NCBI GenBank assembly: GCA_038030265.1
Contig: CM075940.1
Location: 930,001 to 994,000 of the forward strand
Source of the DNA: Corythucha ciliata
Lineage: Eukaryota; Arthropoda; Insecta; Hemiptera; Tingidae
Direction: 5' to 3'
DNA: 64,000 nt
Below, piece by piece: positions 19,511-30,818 of this stretch; positions within the stretch are counted from its first letter, which is position 1; each line of letters starts with the position of its first letter. The notes under the pieces were generated by a model. It worked only from the letters and a program-made list of their open reading frames with translations, searched no databases and was not told where the DNA came from. A program made the translations under genes and the position numbers.

Positions 19511-22267
19511 TTAATTTATTCTGAACAAATGAATAGCCGTATTCCACAAGTATAATTCTTCTATTGTAAAAACGCCAAAATCACAAAAAAGCTTGTCAGA
19601 TGGGTAAACAGACGGCTTCCCTAGAATAATTTTAATGATGGTCTTTTGAGCCACTTTTAATTGGTTAGTGATACATTTGGACGCATTTCCCCATACAATG
19701 ATCCCGTACGAAAGCAGTGATTGGCAAAGTGCAAAGTAAATTCTCTTTAATACACTGAAACTAAAAATACTTTTAAGCTGCTTAAATTTATAAAATAATT
19801 TTCTAATATTTTTAATCAAATAATTTATATGCACATCAAACTTAAACTTCCTATCCATATGTATGCCTAAGTACTTTGTAGATTCCGAAAATTTGATTGA
19901 AAAACACCTAGACAAATCACAACTATTCGAATTGCAACTATCATTATGCACTTTTACAGCTAAACATTCATCAATTTTAGAAGCTTTATAGTTGTTGACG
20001 AAAGATAGAAGTTTAGTCTTTTCCACGTTAATTGCAAGAAAATTCAAATCAAACCAACTTTTAATAATTTTAAAATCAGATCTAACTATCTCCAAAATAG
20101 TTTCAGGGTCACGATGAGAAAACAAGAACACCGTATCATCTGCAAAACAGTACGGCAATCCAGTAGTTTTTAATGAGAACAAATCATTTATATAAATTAA
20201 AAAGAATAAAGGTCCTAGCACTGTTCCTTGTGGAACTCCGCAATTAACTAATACTTCATCACTAAACACATTGTTCACCTTTACCACCTGAGTTCTATTG
20301 GAAAGATATGATTTTATTAATTTTAAAGCCAACCCACGAATTCCATAGCTATATAATTTTTGAAAAAGTAATTTATGATCAACTGAGTCAAAAGCTTTCC
20401 TTACATCTAAAAACAAACCAATTACATACTTAGATTCATCAAGATTCTCTGCAATGAACTTTGTTACCTCAAACAGTGCATGTTGTGTAGACAACCCCTC
20501 TCGGAAACCAAATTGCCTTTCTGATAGAATTTGATGTTTCTCTAAAAACTCTAACAACCTAGATTTTATACAGCCCTCCATTACTTTAGCTAATGAAGAA
20601 GTTAGAGAAATAGGTCTATAATTATTGGGGTCTTTTTTATCCCCATCCTTAAACAAGGGTAACACGATAGCTTTCTTAAAAAGAATTGGAAATTTACCCG
20701 TTTCAAAAGAAAGGTTTATAATGTGGCAGATTGGTTTTACCAACAAATCTTTAACGACTCTCAGATCCGAATTACTAACTTCAGATATCCGATAACTGGA
20801 ATTTTTATTAAGTCTATGGAATTGTCCGAGAACTTCTGCCTCCGTGACTGGTCGGAGAAAAATAGTTTCAGGAACACCTTTTAGGCTGGTCTGTGCTCGA
20901 CGCTCTGACATCGGAAAGGATTTAACAATATTTTCTTTTATTCGCTTGCCCACCCTTGAAAAATGCATATTGAATTCAGTTGCTATGTTAAAGTCCCCTT
21001 GAACAAAACTACCATCCTCTTGCATTAATTCCGAGACAACCCCCATTGACTTTCTCGGTGACTCGTTAGTTGCCTCTCTAATTACTGACCAAACTCCTTT
21101 TGGACTATACCCAAGCACCTCAAGTTTATTTACATAGTAAATAGTCTTAGCCTCCTTAATACACGAGTTTAAAATGTTCCTGTATTTTTTGTAAAAAGCA
21201 ATACCTTCCACGGAGTGGTTCTTTCTCAGTTTTTTAAAAAGATTATCTCTTTTCCTAATAGAAATTATTATTCCTTTCGATATCCAATCCTTTAGCTTCC
21301 TAAACTTCCCTGATTTCTGAACTTTAGCGGTCGTCGAAGATGTCTCCATGTGCCTTTTTAGTATGCCAAAAAAAACATCAACCGCTGCGTCTACGTCCTC
21401 CGCGTGTACCACCTCAGACCAGTTCTCCTGAGAAATCTTTTGATGGAACACCCGATAATTAATTTTTTTACACTTTTGGGGATCACAAGGCTGAGGCACA
21501 CCGTCCACTTTACAACTGCTCGATAGTTTAGCCAGAACCGAAAAATGGTCAGTGATATCAGATTGCAAAATAAAACCCCTAAGATCAAAATGCTCAGCGT
21601 TAAATACAAAAATGTGGTCCAAGCAGGACGCACTTGAATTTGAAATTCGCGTATCCTTATTTACTAACGAAATAAAGCCATATTTAGCCAAAACATTTAA
21701 ATACCTATTAACTAGACAAGACGGCTTATTTAAGTCAATATTAACATCTCCACAAAAAATATGATTTACTTTTTTACAGCAGCGATCTAAATAACAGTCT
21801 AATTCTTGAATAAAATCTTCTACACACTGACCAAAAGACCTATAAACAGCAATTACGTTAAAAACGTGAAAGTGAAATTCAAAATTTATTGAGATAGAAT
21901 TACAATTAGAGATAACGTCAACCACAATATTTCTTATTTTAAATACATCCGAACAATAAACTGACACCCCTTCCGCCTTGTTTACAGAATTTAAAGACTT
22001 TACTTCACAAAAACCAGGAATAGAAAAACTTAACCGATCAGCATTCCACGTTTCAGTCAGGACAATCACATGAAAAACAACATCCATAGCTCTTATGTAA
22101 GCTAGAAACTGGTCAAAATTCTTTTTTAAACTCCTTATGTTCATACATAAAACGTTTAGCCCAAAGCCCTTTACATCCTTGTAAAAACAGTCTTCCACTT
22201 CACTAATAGAATCACAAATAATTGTGTCAATTTTCTGATAGTCATCAATAACTTGAAAGTTCTTCAT
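19511..22267 (-). CDS. LINE ORF2: endonuclease-reverse transcriptase (C-terminally truncated)
   Basis: An uninterrupted 918-codon frame. The N-terminus is an AP-type endonuclease with NIRSLKKN, VLTETW, FCGDVNID, SCLDHIFV and ITDHFSVL blocks (about residues 35-250). The RT follows with NYRPISLT, RQFGFREGLS, GLFLDVRKAFDS, CGVPQGTVLGPLFFLIYIND and the catalytic YCFADDTVFLF (about residues 530-740), then a thumb-like C-terminal region. There is no RNase H, suggesting the CR1/L2-like part of the Jockey group. The plus-strand relative at 24127-24793 continues about 90 residues further, so this copy has lost its C-terminus and 3' UTR at 19510. The ATG at 22267 lies 44 bp past the end of ORF1. It copies LINE RNA by target-primed reverse transcription in the family; this copy is probably immobile. 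Confidence 0.9.
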   Translation of the reverse strand: MKNFQVIDDYQKIDTIICDSISEVEDCFYKDVKGFGLNVLCMNIRSLKKNFDQFLAYIRAMDVVFHVIVLTETWNADRLSFSIPGFCEVKSLNSVNKAEGVSVYCSDVFKIRNIVVDVISNCNSISINFEFHFHVFNVIAVYRSFGQCVEDFIQELDCYLDRCCKKVNHIFCGDVNIDLNKPSCLVNRYLNVLAKYGFISLVNKDTRISNSSASCLDHIFVFNAEHFDLRGFILQSDITDHFSVLAKLSSSCKVDGVPQPCDPQKCKKINYRVFHQKISQENWSEVVHAEDVDAAVDVFFGILKRHMETSSTTAKVQKSGKFRKLKDWISKGIIISIRKRDNLFKKLRKNHSVEGIAFYKKYRNILNSCIKEAKTIYYVNKLEVLGYSPKGVWSVIREATNESPRKSMGVVSELMQEDGSFVQGDFNIATEFNMHFSRVGKRIKENIVKSFPMSERRAQTSLKGVPETIFLRPVTEAEVLGQFHRLNKNSSYRISEVSNSDLRVVKDLLVKPICHIINLSFETGKFPILFKKAIVLPLFKDGDKKDPNNYRPISLTSSLAKVMEGCIKSRLLEFLEKHQILSERQFGFREGLSTQHALFEVTKFIAENLDESKYVIGLFLDVRKAFDSVDHKLLFQKLYSYGIRGLALKLIKSYLSNRTQVVKVNNVFSDEVLVNCGVPQGTVLGPLFFLIYINDLFSLKTTGLPYCFADDTVFLFSHRDPETILEIVRSDFKIIKSWFDLNFLAINVEKTKLLSFVNNYKASKIDECLAVKVHNDSCNSNSCDLSRCFSIKFSESTKYLGIHMDRKFKFDVHINYLIKNIRKLFYKFKQLKSIFSFSVLKRIYFALCQSLLSYGIIVWGNASKCITNQLKVAQKTIIKIILGKPSVYPSDKLFCDFGVFTIEELYLWNTAIHLFRIN

Positions 22268-22310
22268 ACCACAAAAAACTTAACCGATGTGCGAGATGAA
22301 ACAGATAGAA

Positions 22311-23330
22311 TTAGAAACCCTGCAGTAATTCAACCAACTGATCCTCCGAATCAATTTTCCGAAGTGCTGCAACATCCACTATGCGCTGGGCTCTGTCGGT
22401 CTCGTGTTTTTTAAGATAAATATTGCCCTGTTTAATCCAACAATATTTAAAACCGTAAGTCTTGGTAGTCCTCCTCGCCATCCAAAAGAGATTTCGATTG
22501 TATGTCGTCAGTCTATGATTGACGTAAATTCTTTCCGACGAGGATAGGTCTTTATCTAAAGACTGGAGCGACAATTTTTTTTGCCGACTCGCCAAGATAA
22601 AAGATTCCTTCAATTCCTGACTCCTTAATTTTGCAACGACAGTCACCTTTCCATCCTTTTTATTTTTAAAGCGGAAAGAAGACACTATGTCATTTTTCGT
22701 AAAGTTAACTTCGACCTCTGATGCTAATTTGAGGATTAAATCATCATTGCTTTCCTCTCTATTACCAGGAATACCCTGAACTTCTAGCTCATTAGCCAGA
22801 GATTGTTGCTCCAAAAGATTAACACGCTATTTTAACATGTCCGTCTCTTTGACAAGCGTATTATTCTCCGACCTTAGTTTTCCATTACTTTCCGCAAGGT
22901 TTTTTATTTCGACCTTCAACCCTTTCACAATCTCTTCAAACTCGTCAACTTTTGCAGAACAATAATTGATGCTCTTTTCAAAGTCTTTTAATTGGGGCAC
23001 AATTTTATTGACCTTCTTCAAAATTTTACTCACGTCACTCTGTAACTGGAAAAACGCTACAGATCCTACAGTCTCCGTCAGCTCGGAGTCGACGTTTGCA
23101 TCTTCATCGTCCTCACTTTCACTTTCACTCACATTAGCCGGCTCCGCCGTTTTCTTTGCAGCACCTCTTTTACAGTCACCACACTTCCAGTTTTCCTTCT
23201 TTTTCCCCATTTTCCGCAAAGCTTCAATGGATTTAATGCTTGTGCACGTTGCATGAAAGTTATTCTTGCACACAACACAACTAACTAGTTTTTTGGGTGA
23301 AACCGCAACACTGCATTTATTGCAATTCAT
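22311..23330 (-). pseudogene. LINE ORF1: PHD finger, coiled coil and RRM-like domain, one in-frame stop
   Basis: From the ATG at 23330 the frame encodes a PHD-type zinc finger (MNCNKC...CVVCKNNFHATC...WKCGDC, residues 1-55), an acidic linker, and a coiled coil with Leu/Ile heptads (about 90-185). An in-frame TAG at 22829-22827 falls inside the coiled coil. The same frame then continues with NELEVQGIP, the RRM-like/baculovirus-FP-like core found in L1 and CR1 ORF1 proteins, and a C-terminal domain ending at 22311. ORF1 proteins bind element RNA; the PHD finger may contact chromatin. Apart from one stop the gene is open over 339 codons, so decay is slight. Confidence 0.85.
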
Positions 23331-23394
23331 CGCTCCACGAACTGAAACAGCTCTTTACTCAACGAAAGCCCGAGCGCTCATTTCCCCTCGTACT

Positions 23395-25015
23395 GTAAAC
23401 GTTCTTTGGTTGTTCCATTATTTAAGGGCGGCGAAAGAAGAAATGTTTCTAATTACTGACCGATTTCTCTGTGTTTAACTTTGTCCAAATTGTTGGAGAA
23501 GGCTATTCAGCAGTGACTGTGTTCATATTTGGAAAAGTTTGACGTTATATCTGAGAAACAAGTCGGTTTTCAACGTGGTCGGTCCACGGAGCATGCTCTC
23601 TATGCAGTGTCAAAATGTATCTATGAGAACTTGGATAAAGGAAACAGCGTTGTTGTGCTTTTTTTGGACCTCCATAAGGCTTTCGATTCCATTAGTCATG
23701 ACTTGCTTTTCATCAAGTTGGAGAACTATGGATTCAGAGGAAATGTTTTGAATTTGATTAAAACTTACGTTACTGGGAGAGAGCAACCTGTAAAAATTAA
23801 TAGCGCTATTAGTGACCCACTTACGATTGCCTCTGGTATTCTCAAGGCTCGGTGTTAGGCCCTTTATTATTTATTTTATATTATAATAGTATTTTTTCTT
23901 TGGTGTTGTCATCGATCCCTTATTGTTTTGCGGACGATACAGTCTTTTTGTTCACAGGAAGTAGTATGCCCCATGTGATGTGTAAAATAGCAGCTGATAT
24001 GGGAGTTATAAAGGATTTGCTGAATAATAATCTTATATACTTACTAATTATTTATTATTAAACTGTGATAAATCAGTTTTTGTTAATTTCTCGTTTGTTA
24101 GTAGTCGTAATAGTTATCCTAGTCATTTGAAATTTCATTCGTCTTCGTGTATTGCTAATTATTCTTGTACTTGTGATATAACTGAATTCTCAGGTCGATG
24201 TAAATATTTAGGAATGATTTTTGATTGTAATTTGAAGTTTGAACAATATATCTTCAATTTGAATAATCGTATTAGAAGTTTATTTTTCAAGCGTGATTTT
24301 CTTTGTGTTGGAACGTTAAAGACAGTTTATTACGCTCTATGTCAGTCCGTTATTAAATACGGAATCATTGTTTGGGGTAGTTCTTACAAATATGATGTAC
24401 TTAATTAAGAATAAGAAAATTGAAGTTGTTCAAAAAACTGTTCTTAGAATAATATTGAATAAGCCATTCGGGTATCCCTCGGATAAATTATTTGATGAGT
24501 TTAACGTTTTGAGAGTAGGTCATTTATTTGCTGTTTCTGTGTGTTTACATTTCCATAAGCTTAATTCGACGGAGCATGTGCACTACCATTCTTATTTGAC
24601 TAGGCATTCAGAATTGACTAACATTTTAATACCTAAGCATAATACCAAATTTTTCTCTAGGCATGCTAGTATTGTTGCTTTGAAGATAGCACTGATTTAT
24701 AGGTTTAAGTATTCTGATTTTAGAAGCTCTAGTCAACCAAGTTCTTATCTTTGTAAGCTAATCTGTGATAAAACGTTTAAACTTCCTTGGTGATTTGTTG
24801 ATTTATTTGTTACGAATAATTGTTACGAATAATACAATAAATTGCTTACTATTTATTATTTAGCTTACTCAGAATTTCTTGTTAATGGTACTGATTTGGG
24901 TTTTGTAATATTGTCTTTATTGTAATAATTTATTTTGCGTTAAATTTGGCTCCTCTCTGGTCAAGCGCTTGCTTCTTGAGAGCTGGATAGATACATCAAA
25001 TAAATTAAAATTAAA
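23395..25015 (+). pseudogene. 5'-truncated LINE fragment: RT to 3' end
   Basis: Beginning within the RT fingers, the sequence shows NYRPISLC-like residues in broken frames, then the frame 23529-23858 with KQVGFQRGRSTEHAL and VLFLDLHKAFDS, a frameshift at the GIPQGS motif, the frame 23852-24061 with YCFADDTVFLF, and the thumb and C-terminus (24127-24408 and 24368-24793). The 3' UTR ends in a GATAGATACATC-AAATAAATT-A-rich tail near 25010, typical of this class. Several frameshifts and stops kill it. It is related to, but clearly diverged from, the minus-strand LINE next to it, which it meets head to head at about 23395. Confidence 0.85.
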
Positions 25016-27283
25016 AAATTTCCCCTTCGTTCGGAGGTAAATTTTTCCTCTGCGTCACCATACGGACTGTCAATAGCTCGATAGCTCGATAGCTTAAGCA
25101 TATTGTTTTACTTTTAACGACTTTGGCCAACCGAAGATTTTCGAATGCTAACTTTCCCTTTCGACCTTTCCAACTGAAGGTTCTCCCCAATCACGGACTC
25201 AGGACTTTTGTTAGTATTTTTTTAATTATTTGGCCGATGCTTCTGCCATCGCCAAAAAGAGATAGTTCCGAAACCTAATGTGAAAAGATTTGGGAGCAGA
25301 ACGGAAGTCAATACTTGTTACACATGGGTGCACTAATTAGGCTCCTTTTACACGAGTATTTTTTTCAAAAATATGTTCAGTTTGTGGCGAACTACAAGTG
25401 AAACAAAATAATAAATAAAGAAAACACCACAAGTTAACGTGATTCCTAATAATATCCGAAAGTTACAGCTAAAGTTAATGCTAATCTTCACTCCCGGTGT
25501 TCTAACGAGACGATGTTCGACCCTCTGTCGTGTTGAATGTCATTATAAAGTGTGCCTATTTAACAAACAATACGTATATTTAAGCGTAAATGAATGTATA
25601 CAAACTTATTATAAGAAGTGTAAACAAGTGATAAGGCGTGATTTCGGGATAATTGACTCACGTGTTCGGACATTATACGAGCCAAATATCCGGCGGTTTA
25701 GGCGGTTACTTAGCGGGATAGATCGTCTCCGCAAGGGATGGTTGAGTCGTGTGAGGGGCACTGAGACAAGGAACAGAGAGAGACTGAGACAAGAATAAAT
25801 ATTACTTCATCCAAGTTTTTCAAGCGTGCCTTCCCGGTCAGCCGTGTAGACGAGGAGAAGAAAACTGCCGAGTAAGTCAGGAAAGCTGAGAAAAAGGTTC
25901 AGAAATTACCGTCCTAAAAATTACATGAAATCAAGGGTTAACCTCACCTACTAACATCGAGGCAAGTGCAAACGTCCACATGAAAGACAAGTGAGAAGCT
26001 GCGTTTTCGAGCGTTACTACAAAAAGGGAGACGAAAGTAAGGCAAATAAACAAAAACATACATCCAGGATCAACGCGTGACCGATTGGAGTTCATTCCAG
26101 GTCCCCTTTTTTGTACTACCCGGCCGTTTTCCGAATCCCGTCACCTCAACTCGTTTTCTCCGAGTTAACAAAGACTAGAATCCACATGGGGGCAAGTACG
26201 AAGGGGCGTTATAATTTTAACACGGGTTTATCCTATCACAATTAAAATGGTTGCCACGTGGATACCACCCGTGTTATTTCATATAATACCCTTTAGTACT
26301 TCAGCCCCAGAGCAAAAGTTGAGGAGTGAGATCAATTCTTCGGGCGCACTCGTACATGATCGGATTGTCTCGTCAATTCATAAACTGGTTTACAACAGGA
26401 GCAGGCTTAGTCTTTTAACCTACATCATCCCCCCCCCCTTTCTAGTGAACGATGCTTAATGAAGAAAACATAATATTTGACCCTGGCACCAGTTCTACAA
26501 GAAAAACTTTTCGGTCACTCTCGTGAGTTGGTACCTAATTACAGAAACTATTATTATATAAACATTTTAAATTATGAAAAGTCCGTCGTCCTCGACAAAG
26601 ACCCCCTTTTTGTAGTAACGCTGGAAAACGCAGCTTCTCACTTGTCTTTCACGTGGACGTTTGCACTTGCCTCGATGTTAGTAGGTGAGGTTAACCCTTG
26701 ATTTCATGTAATTTTTAGGACGGTAATTTCTGAACCTTTTTCTCAGCTTTCCTGACTTACTCGGCAGTTTTCTTCTCCTCGTCTACACGGCTGACCGGGA
26801 AGGCACGCTTGAAAAACTTGGATGAAGTAATCTTTATTCTTGTCTCAGGCCCGTATTCAGAAACCACACTTAACGCAACCCTGAGGGGATCCTTTCTTAA
26901 GTGCACTTAAGCGACCCCTTAAGAAATTGTATTCAGAGAGCCCCCTAAGGGGACCCTTAAGCTTAAGGGTCCCCTAAGCTGATATGAGATAAACATTGTG
27001 TTTTTCGAGGTGACTGTACAGTTTTTGTAGCTACTTACAGCTGTTTTATTTGATTGATATTTTAGTTTGATTCATTTCCCTCCATAATTTTTACGCGCGC
27101 CGGAACAGAGGTTAGCCGTGAGTTTTGAAAATGTAATGTGTAGGGGAGGGGGAGGAATGCAACGGTGGCAAAAAATGTCAGTTTGGTGGGCTCGCGGTTT
27201 CTGTTGTCATTCTCTGAGTCTGAAATTACTCCACTTCGGCACGAGTGAACATTCTGTATAAAGCCTTCAGCCCTTCAAGATAA

Positions 27284-27405
27284 TGGATTCGGGAAAGAAA
27301 AGGATGAATTTTTCTGCCGCGGAGAAGGCGTTCTTGAAGGAGACAATTTTAAAATATGTGAATATTGTAGAAAATAAAAAGAAGCCCATATACACAGGTG
27401 ATTAA
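27284..27405 (+). pseudogene. Harbinger Myb/SANT-like protein, first part only
   Basis: ATG at 27284 opens a 40-codon frame with NFSAAEKAFLKETILKYVNIVENK, matching the first helices of the Myb/SANT-like DNA-binding domain that Harbinger elements encode beside the transposase. It ends at a stop after 'KPIYTGD'; a GTGATT just before the stop could be a former splice donor. The protein normally helps the transposase enter the nucleus and bind ends. Only a fragment remains. Confidence 0.6.
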
Positions 27406-27627
27406 AGTGAAGGAAGTACTCAACCAATCCCTTATAATTAATTTTTTCTGCGGACTGGCTTCACCCCCAGACAACCGTTGAACAACAAAAAGAAAGGTGA
27501 TAACTAGAGAGTAGTGCTCTCCGAGATTTTTCATGCATATTTCAGCTAAATTCATCGAACGCTACAGATGATAAATTATCTATGTGAACGGAGTTACATG
27601 AATTCACACGAAATACTCGGAAAGTCC

Positions 27628-27990
27628 CTAAACTCTCCAGCCACCGCCGAAAGTTGAAGAAAGGGGACAATGATGACACGTTTCCACTTCGTTTGTCCGT
27701 ACCTGAAAACTCCCAGTAGCATAAAATCTCAGTGACACAAGAATTTTGGCCAAGGGTGAAAATGGAAGCCCCCGCCGGTCGGAAGAGCCGCCACGAACCA
27801 ATTCTACGATGTTTCGAACCGTGTTTTTCTCGAAGCGGTATCTTTTTCGAAACTGCTCGTCACTCAGATCATAAAAGGGCCGGTCCTCTGCTCCCCTTAT
27901 GTAGGCCCTTGGAACAGTTGATGATTCCGTTATTTGTACGAAGTCCAGAAACTCTTGCAAATCAGACATTTTAAAGCCGGCGTTGTACAA
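27628..27990 (-). pseudogene. Harbinger transposase N-terminal part (HARBI1-like)
   Basis: The frame contains 'FYDLSDEQFRKRYRFEKNTVRNIVELV' and then 'LPFSPLAKILVSLRFYATGSFQ', the conserved N-terminal helical region of HARBI1-like transposases. The likely start is the Met of MSDLQEFL near 27969. The DDE catalytic domain is absent: the frame ends in unrelated sequence at 27628. The convergent Myb-like exon shows that the internal part of a two-gene Harbinger element was deleted. Confidence 0.75.
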
Positions 27991-28688
27991 TGATAAGTCT
28001 TAAGGGAGCCTTAAGGGTGGTCGGGAGCACCCTTAACGGATAACCATGAAATAGCGTCTTTTTAAGGGGGCACGCAGGTTAAGGTTGCTTTCTGAATAAC
28101 AGTTTTTTTTCCTTTAAGGGTCCCCTTAGGGGATCCCTCAAGAGACATGGATAAGGGTGGTCTCTGAATACGAAATGCTTCCCTGAGGGTCTGTTAAGGT
28201 TAAGGTTGCGTTAAGTGTGGTTTCTGAATACGGGCCTGAGTCTCTCTCTGTTCCTTGTCTCAGTGCCCCTCACACGACTCAACCATCCCTTGCGGAGACG
28301 ATCTATCCCGCTAAGTAACCGCCTAAACCGCCGGATATTTGGCTCGTATAATGTCCGAACACGTGAGTCAATTATCCCGAAATCACGCCTTATCACTTGT
28401 TTACACTTCTTATAATAAGTTTGTATACATTCATTTACGCTTAAATATACGTATTGTTTGTTAAATAGGCACACTTTATAATGACATTCAACACGACAGA
28501 GGGTCGAACATCGTCTCGTTAGAACACCGGGAGTGAAGATTAGCATTAACTTTAGCTGTAACTTTCGGATATTATTAGGAATCACGTTACCTCCTCCGGC
28601 TCCTGTATACCAAAAGTCTGTCCGAAATAACAGAAAACAAAGCCAAGTATTTCAGTGACACTATAGCTCGGATATAATTGATCAGGCT

Positions 28689-29648
28689 TTTTTTTTTTTT
28701 GGTGGCATTAGCCCGAAAGCCCTAGCCATAGCATGAATGATGGAGTATTACTTAACGACTTGACCAGTCTTTAAAACGAAATCATAGATCTTTCATAGAT
28801 TTTTTTACATGATAAAAGATCAGTGTAATTGAATGTATTTGGAAGTATGGTGGATAAGTTATTAAATAAATCGGTTCTCTCCTGGTTAAACGCGTGGCAA
28901 TGCATAATATTGTGTTCCAGTGTTCCTGTCCTTCCGCACGTTGTACACAAATCGGTAGCCTGAGCATTAATTTTCTTTAGATAGGCCGGACATATGCCAT
29001 GGTTAGTCCTGAGTCGACAAATGGTTTTGCACACCCTCTTAGAAACATATTGGCCACGGAACCAGGGCAAGAGGTTTAAATAGGGATTATGTGATTTATA
29101 GAATTCACCTTTGGGGCATGAAGCATGATCGCGTTGCCAAGCTAGTTTGAGTAAATTCCTGCCTGAGTCAGAAAATTCCGTATAAGTCACCTTAGGGAGC
29201 AACGGTTCACCGCTCAAGCATGCCTGCTTGGCCAGAGCATCAGCTGCCTCGTTCCCCCCAATGCCAGAGTTTCCCGGCACCCAGAAGAGGACAATCTTCT
29301 TTTCCTTGACTCGAAGTTGGTATATGTAATTCAAAGCCTCTAAAAGAGTAGTCGGAATGTGAGAGGAGGGCCGAAAATTCTCAATGGCTGATAAAATGCT
29401 TCGATTGTCCGTGACAATCACTAGATTTGATGAAATATTCAGACTGCAGAAATGTCTGAGGGCTTCTCGTACCGCTAGTAATTCGCAAGTAAAAGAAGTC
29501 GTGTCGGCGGGAAGCTTGAATGAGCCTGTGACGTTAGTAGTTCGGTCGAAAAAGGAGCAGCCTCACCCCGTTCCTGATTTCGAACCATCTGTAAAAATTA
29601 CATGCGTGCTTTGCAGAGTAGTCAATTGGGTTTCAAAGAGGGCGTTAT
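28689..29648 (-). pseudogene. LINE RNase H and zinc knuckle, 3' end
   Basis: On minus, 29640-28771 encodes an RNase H domain: VIFTDGSKSGTG (first Asp), an in-frame TGA just after, CELLAVREAL (Glu), VTDNRSILSAI (Asp), and FWVPGNSGIGGNEAADALA. A C-terminal C-x2-C...H-x4-C cluster (CTTCGRTGTLEHNIMHC) follows. The 3' UTR ends in an A-tract at 28700-28689. The stop is the main defect in this part. It belongs to the RT at 29649-30560 on the same strand, making a 5'-truncated Jockey/I-type element. Confidence 0.85.
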
Positions 29649-30560
29649 TCAAAGAAGAGGGTTGACCAGTTTTAGGTACCTGAAAGATACGAGATTGGAT
29701 TCCCTAAGTAAAGTGCTGTAAAATTCCTCCGAAATATTAAAGAGTGGTATTTTATAATTTGATGAATAGATTCGGGGCAGAACTGAGTGAAGTCTTAAAA
29801 AACTGTTGACCAGTAGGGGCGACGTTTTTTTCTGCCAGAATTTATGAGTAAGGTTGAGTGTATTTAAATGAGCAATTTTACGGCCAATGTCGGGATATAG
29901 ACTCTGAAGTTTGCATAAAAGACGGTCCGCCAACATAGATCGCCTGATATGTAGTGGAAATTCACCGGATTCATTCAGAAGAATGTTGCGCGGGGTCGAT
30001 TTTAGCATGCCTAAGCATAATCGGAGACATTTGTACTGAATGACATCCAGTCTATTGAGGACTGTCTTACTAGCTTGACCGTAAAAAGGGCATCCATAAT
30101 CAAAAACGGACCGTATGGTAGATTTGTAAAACATGAGGCTAGTGTTAGGATCGGCTCCCCAGGTCTTGTGCGAGATAGCTTTCAGCACGTTAACGCATTT
30201 TTCAGCCTTAATGGCGGCGTGCTCTACGTGAGATTTCCAAATAAGCTTCCTGTCTAAATAGACGCCGAGGAATTTAGCCTCCTGTTTGACAGGGAAAACC
30301 AAAGGACCCAGCTTTACACTATCATTTAAGGGAGACGATCTGCTTTTGGAGAAGGGACAAACCACCGATTTACTCGCCGAGATATCCAAGCCTTTTGAGC
30401 TAAGCCAATTGACGAAATTAATCACCGCTCTCTGCAGAATTTCCACACAACTGTCTATGCTTGACTCCGTAACGTAAAGGCAGACATCGTCGGCATACTG
30501 AAGTATTTTAACGTTCTCCGGGAGTATTGCTTCGACGTCAGAAACATACATGCTATGCAG
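29649..30560 (-). pseudogene. LINE reverse transcriptase C-terminal half
   Basis: The frame shows the catalytic block VKILQYADDVCLYV near its upstream end, then the ISASKSVVCPF and AKFLGVYLDRKLIWKSHV thumb motifs, and a long C-terminal region leading into the RNase H. The fingers and most of the palm, the endonuclease and ORF1 are missing: similarity stops about 30560, consistent with 5' truncation on insertion. The codons upstream of 30560 in this frame look unrelated. Confidence 0.85.
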
Positions 30561-30818
30561 CACAGGGATCAGGCTATTGAACAAGCGGAAAAGGATGTCA
30601 GTCAGTTCCATCATATTGAGAGTGACGATGACGAACAGACCGTTGTAGTTGACGTTTTTGCGCAAGGAGGGACTGAAAACCCCCAAAAGAGCGACGGTTC
30701 TAAATTCTCATACAAAACGCCCCCTCTACCCACCCGGGAAGAAATTTTTTCAAACATGCTCATCCTCAATGAAAAACAGAGATTGAAAATTACTCTAATT
30801 GTAAGACTTACTACCTAA
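30555..30818 (+). pseudogene. possible Helitron replicase/helicase fragment
   Basis: An 87-codon frame with an acidic N-terminal half and the segment 'TPPLPTREEIFSNMLILNEKQRLKI'. The 'REE...LN-EKQR' pattern resembles the linker just before the PIF1-like helicase of Helitron proteins. No helicase Walker motif follows; the next bases could be an intron. The resemblance is short and this could be something else. Confidence 0.3.

Larger units (their letters stand above)
26848..28236. mobile_element. internally deleted PIF/Harbinger element
   Basis: Perfect 33-bp terminal inverted repeats (GGCCCGTATTCAGAAACC...) at 26848-26880 and 28204-28236. The flanking bases are TCA and TGA; the uninterrupted other foldback arm reads TCA once, so this is a 3-bp duplication with one later change. 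Subterminal copies of TCTGAATA(C) and CCCTTAAGG lie at both ends, candidates for transposase binding sites. It carries the first exon of a Myb-like gene (plus) and of the transposase (minus), converging; the rest of both is missing. Confidence 0.85.
25435..28589. mobile_element. foldback element with about 590-bp arms
   Basis: The left arm 25435-26024 is matched in inverse orientation by 28589-28237 plus 26847-26609. I found only about three mismatches in the 240 bp I compared base by base, and the encoded 115-residue frames in the outer parts are identical. The right arm is split by the Harbinger element at 26848-28236. The central 26025-26608 is single copy without coding sequence. Outer ends read TAACGTGATTCC in inverse orientation, which fits a TA duplication plus TIR starting ACGTGATTCC but is not proven. 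The twin reading frames probably reflect arm identity, not a gene. Confidence 0.85.

Noticed and set aside
25439..25798. 119-residue frame occurring twice (also 28211-28585, inverted) as a conserved gene
   Set aside because: Both are in the near-identical arms of a foldback, so conservation is explained by arm identity. No domain, no codon-level constraint visible, and one end runs into another transposon.
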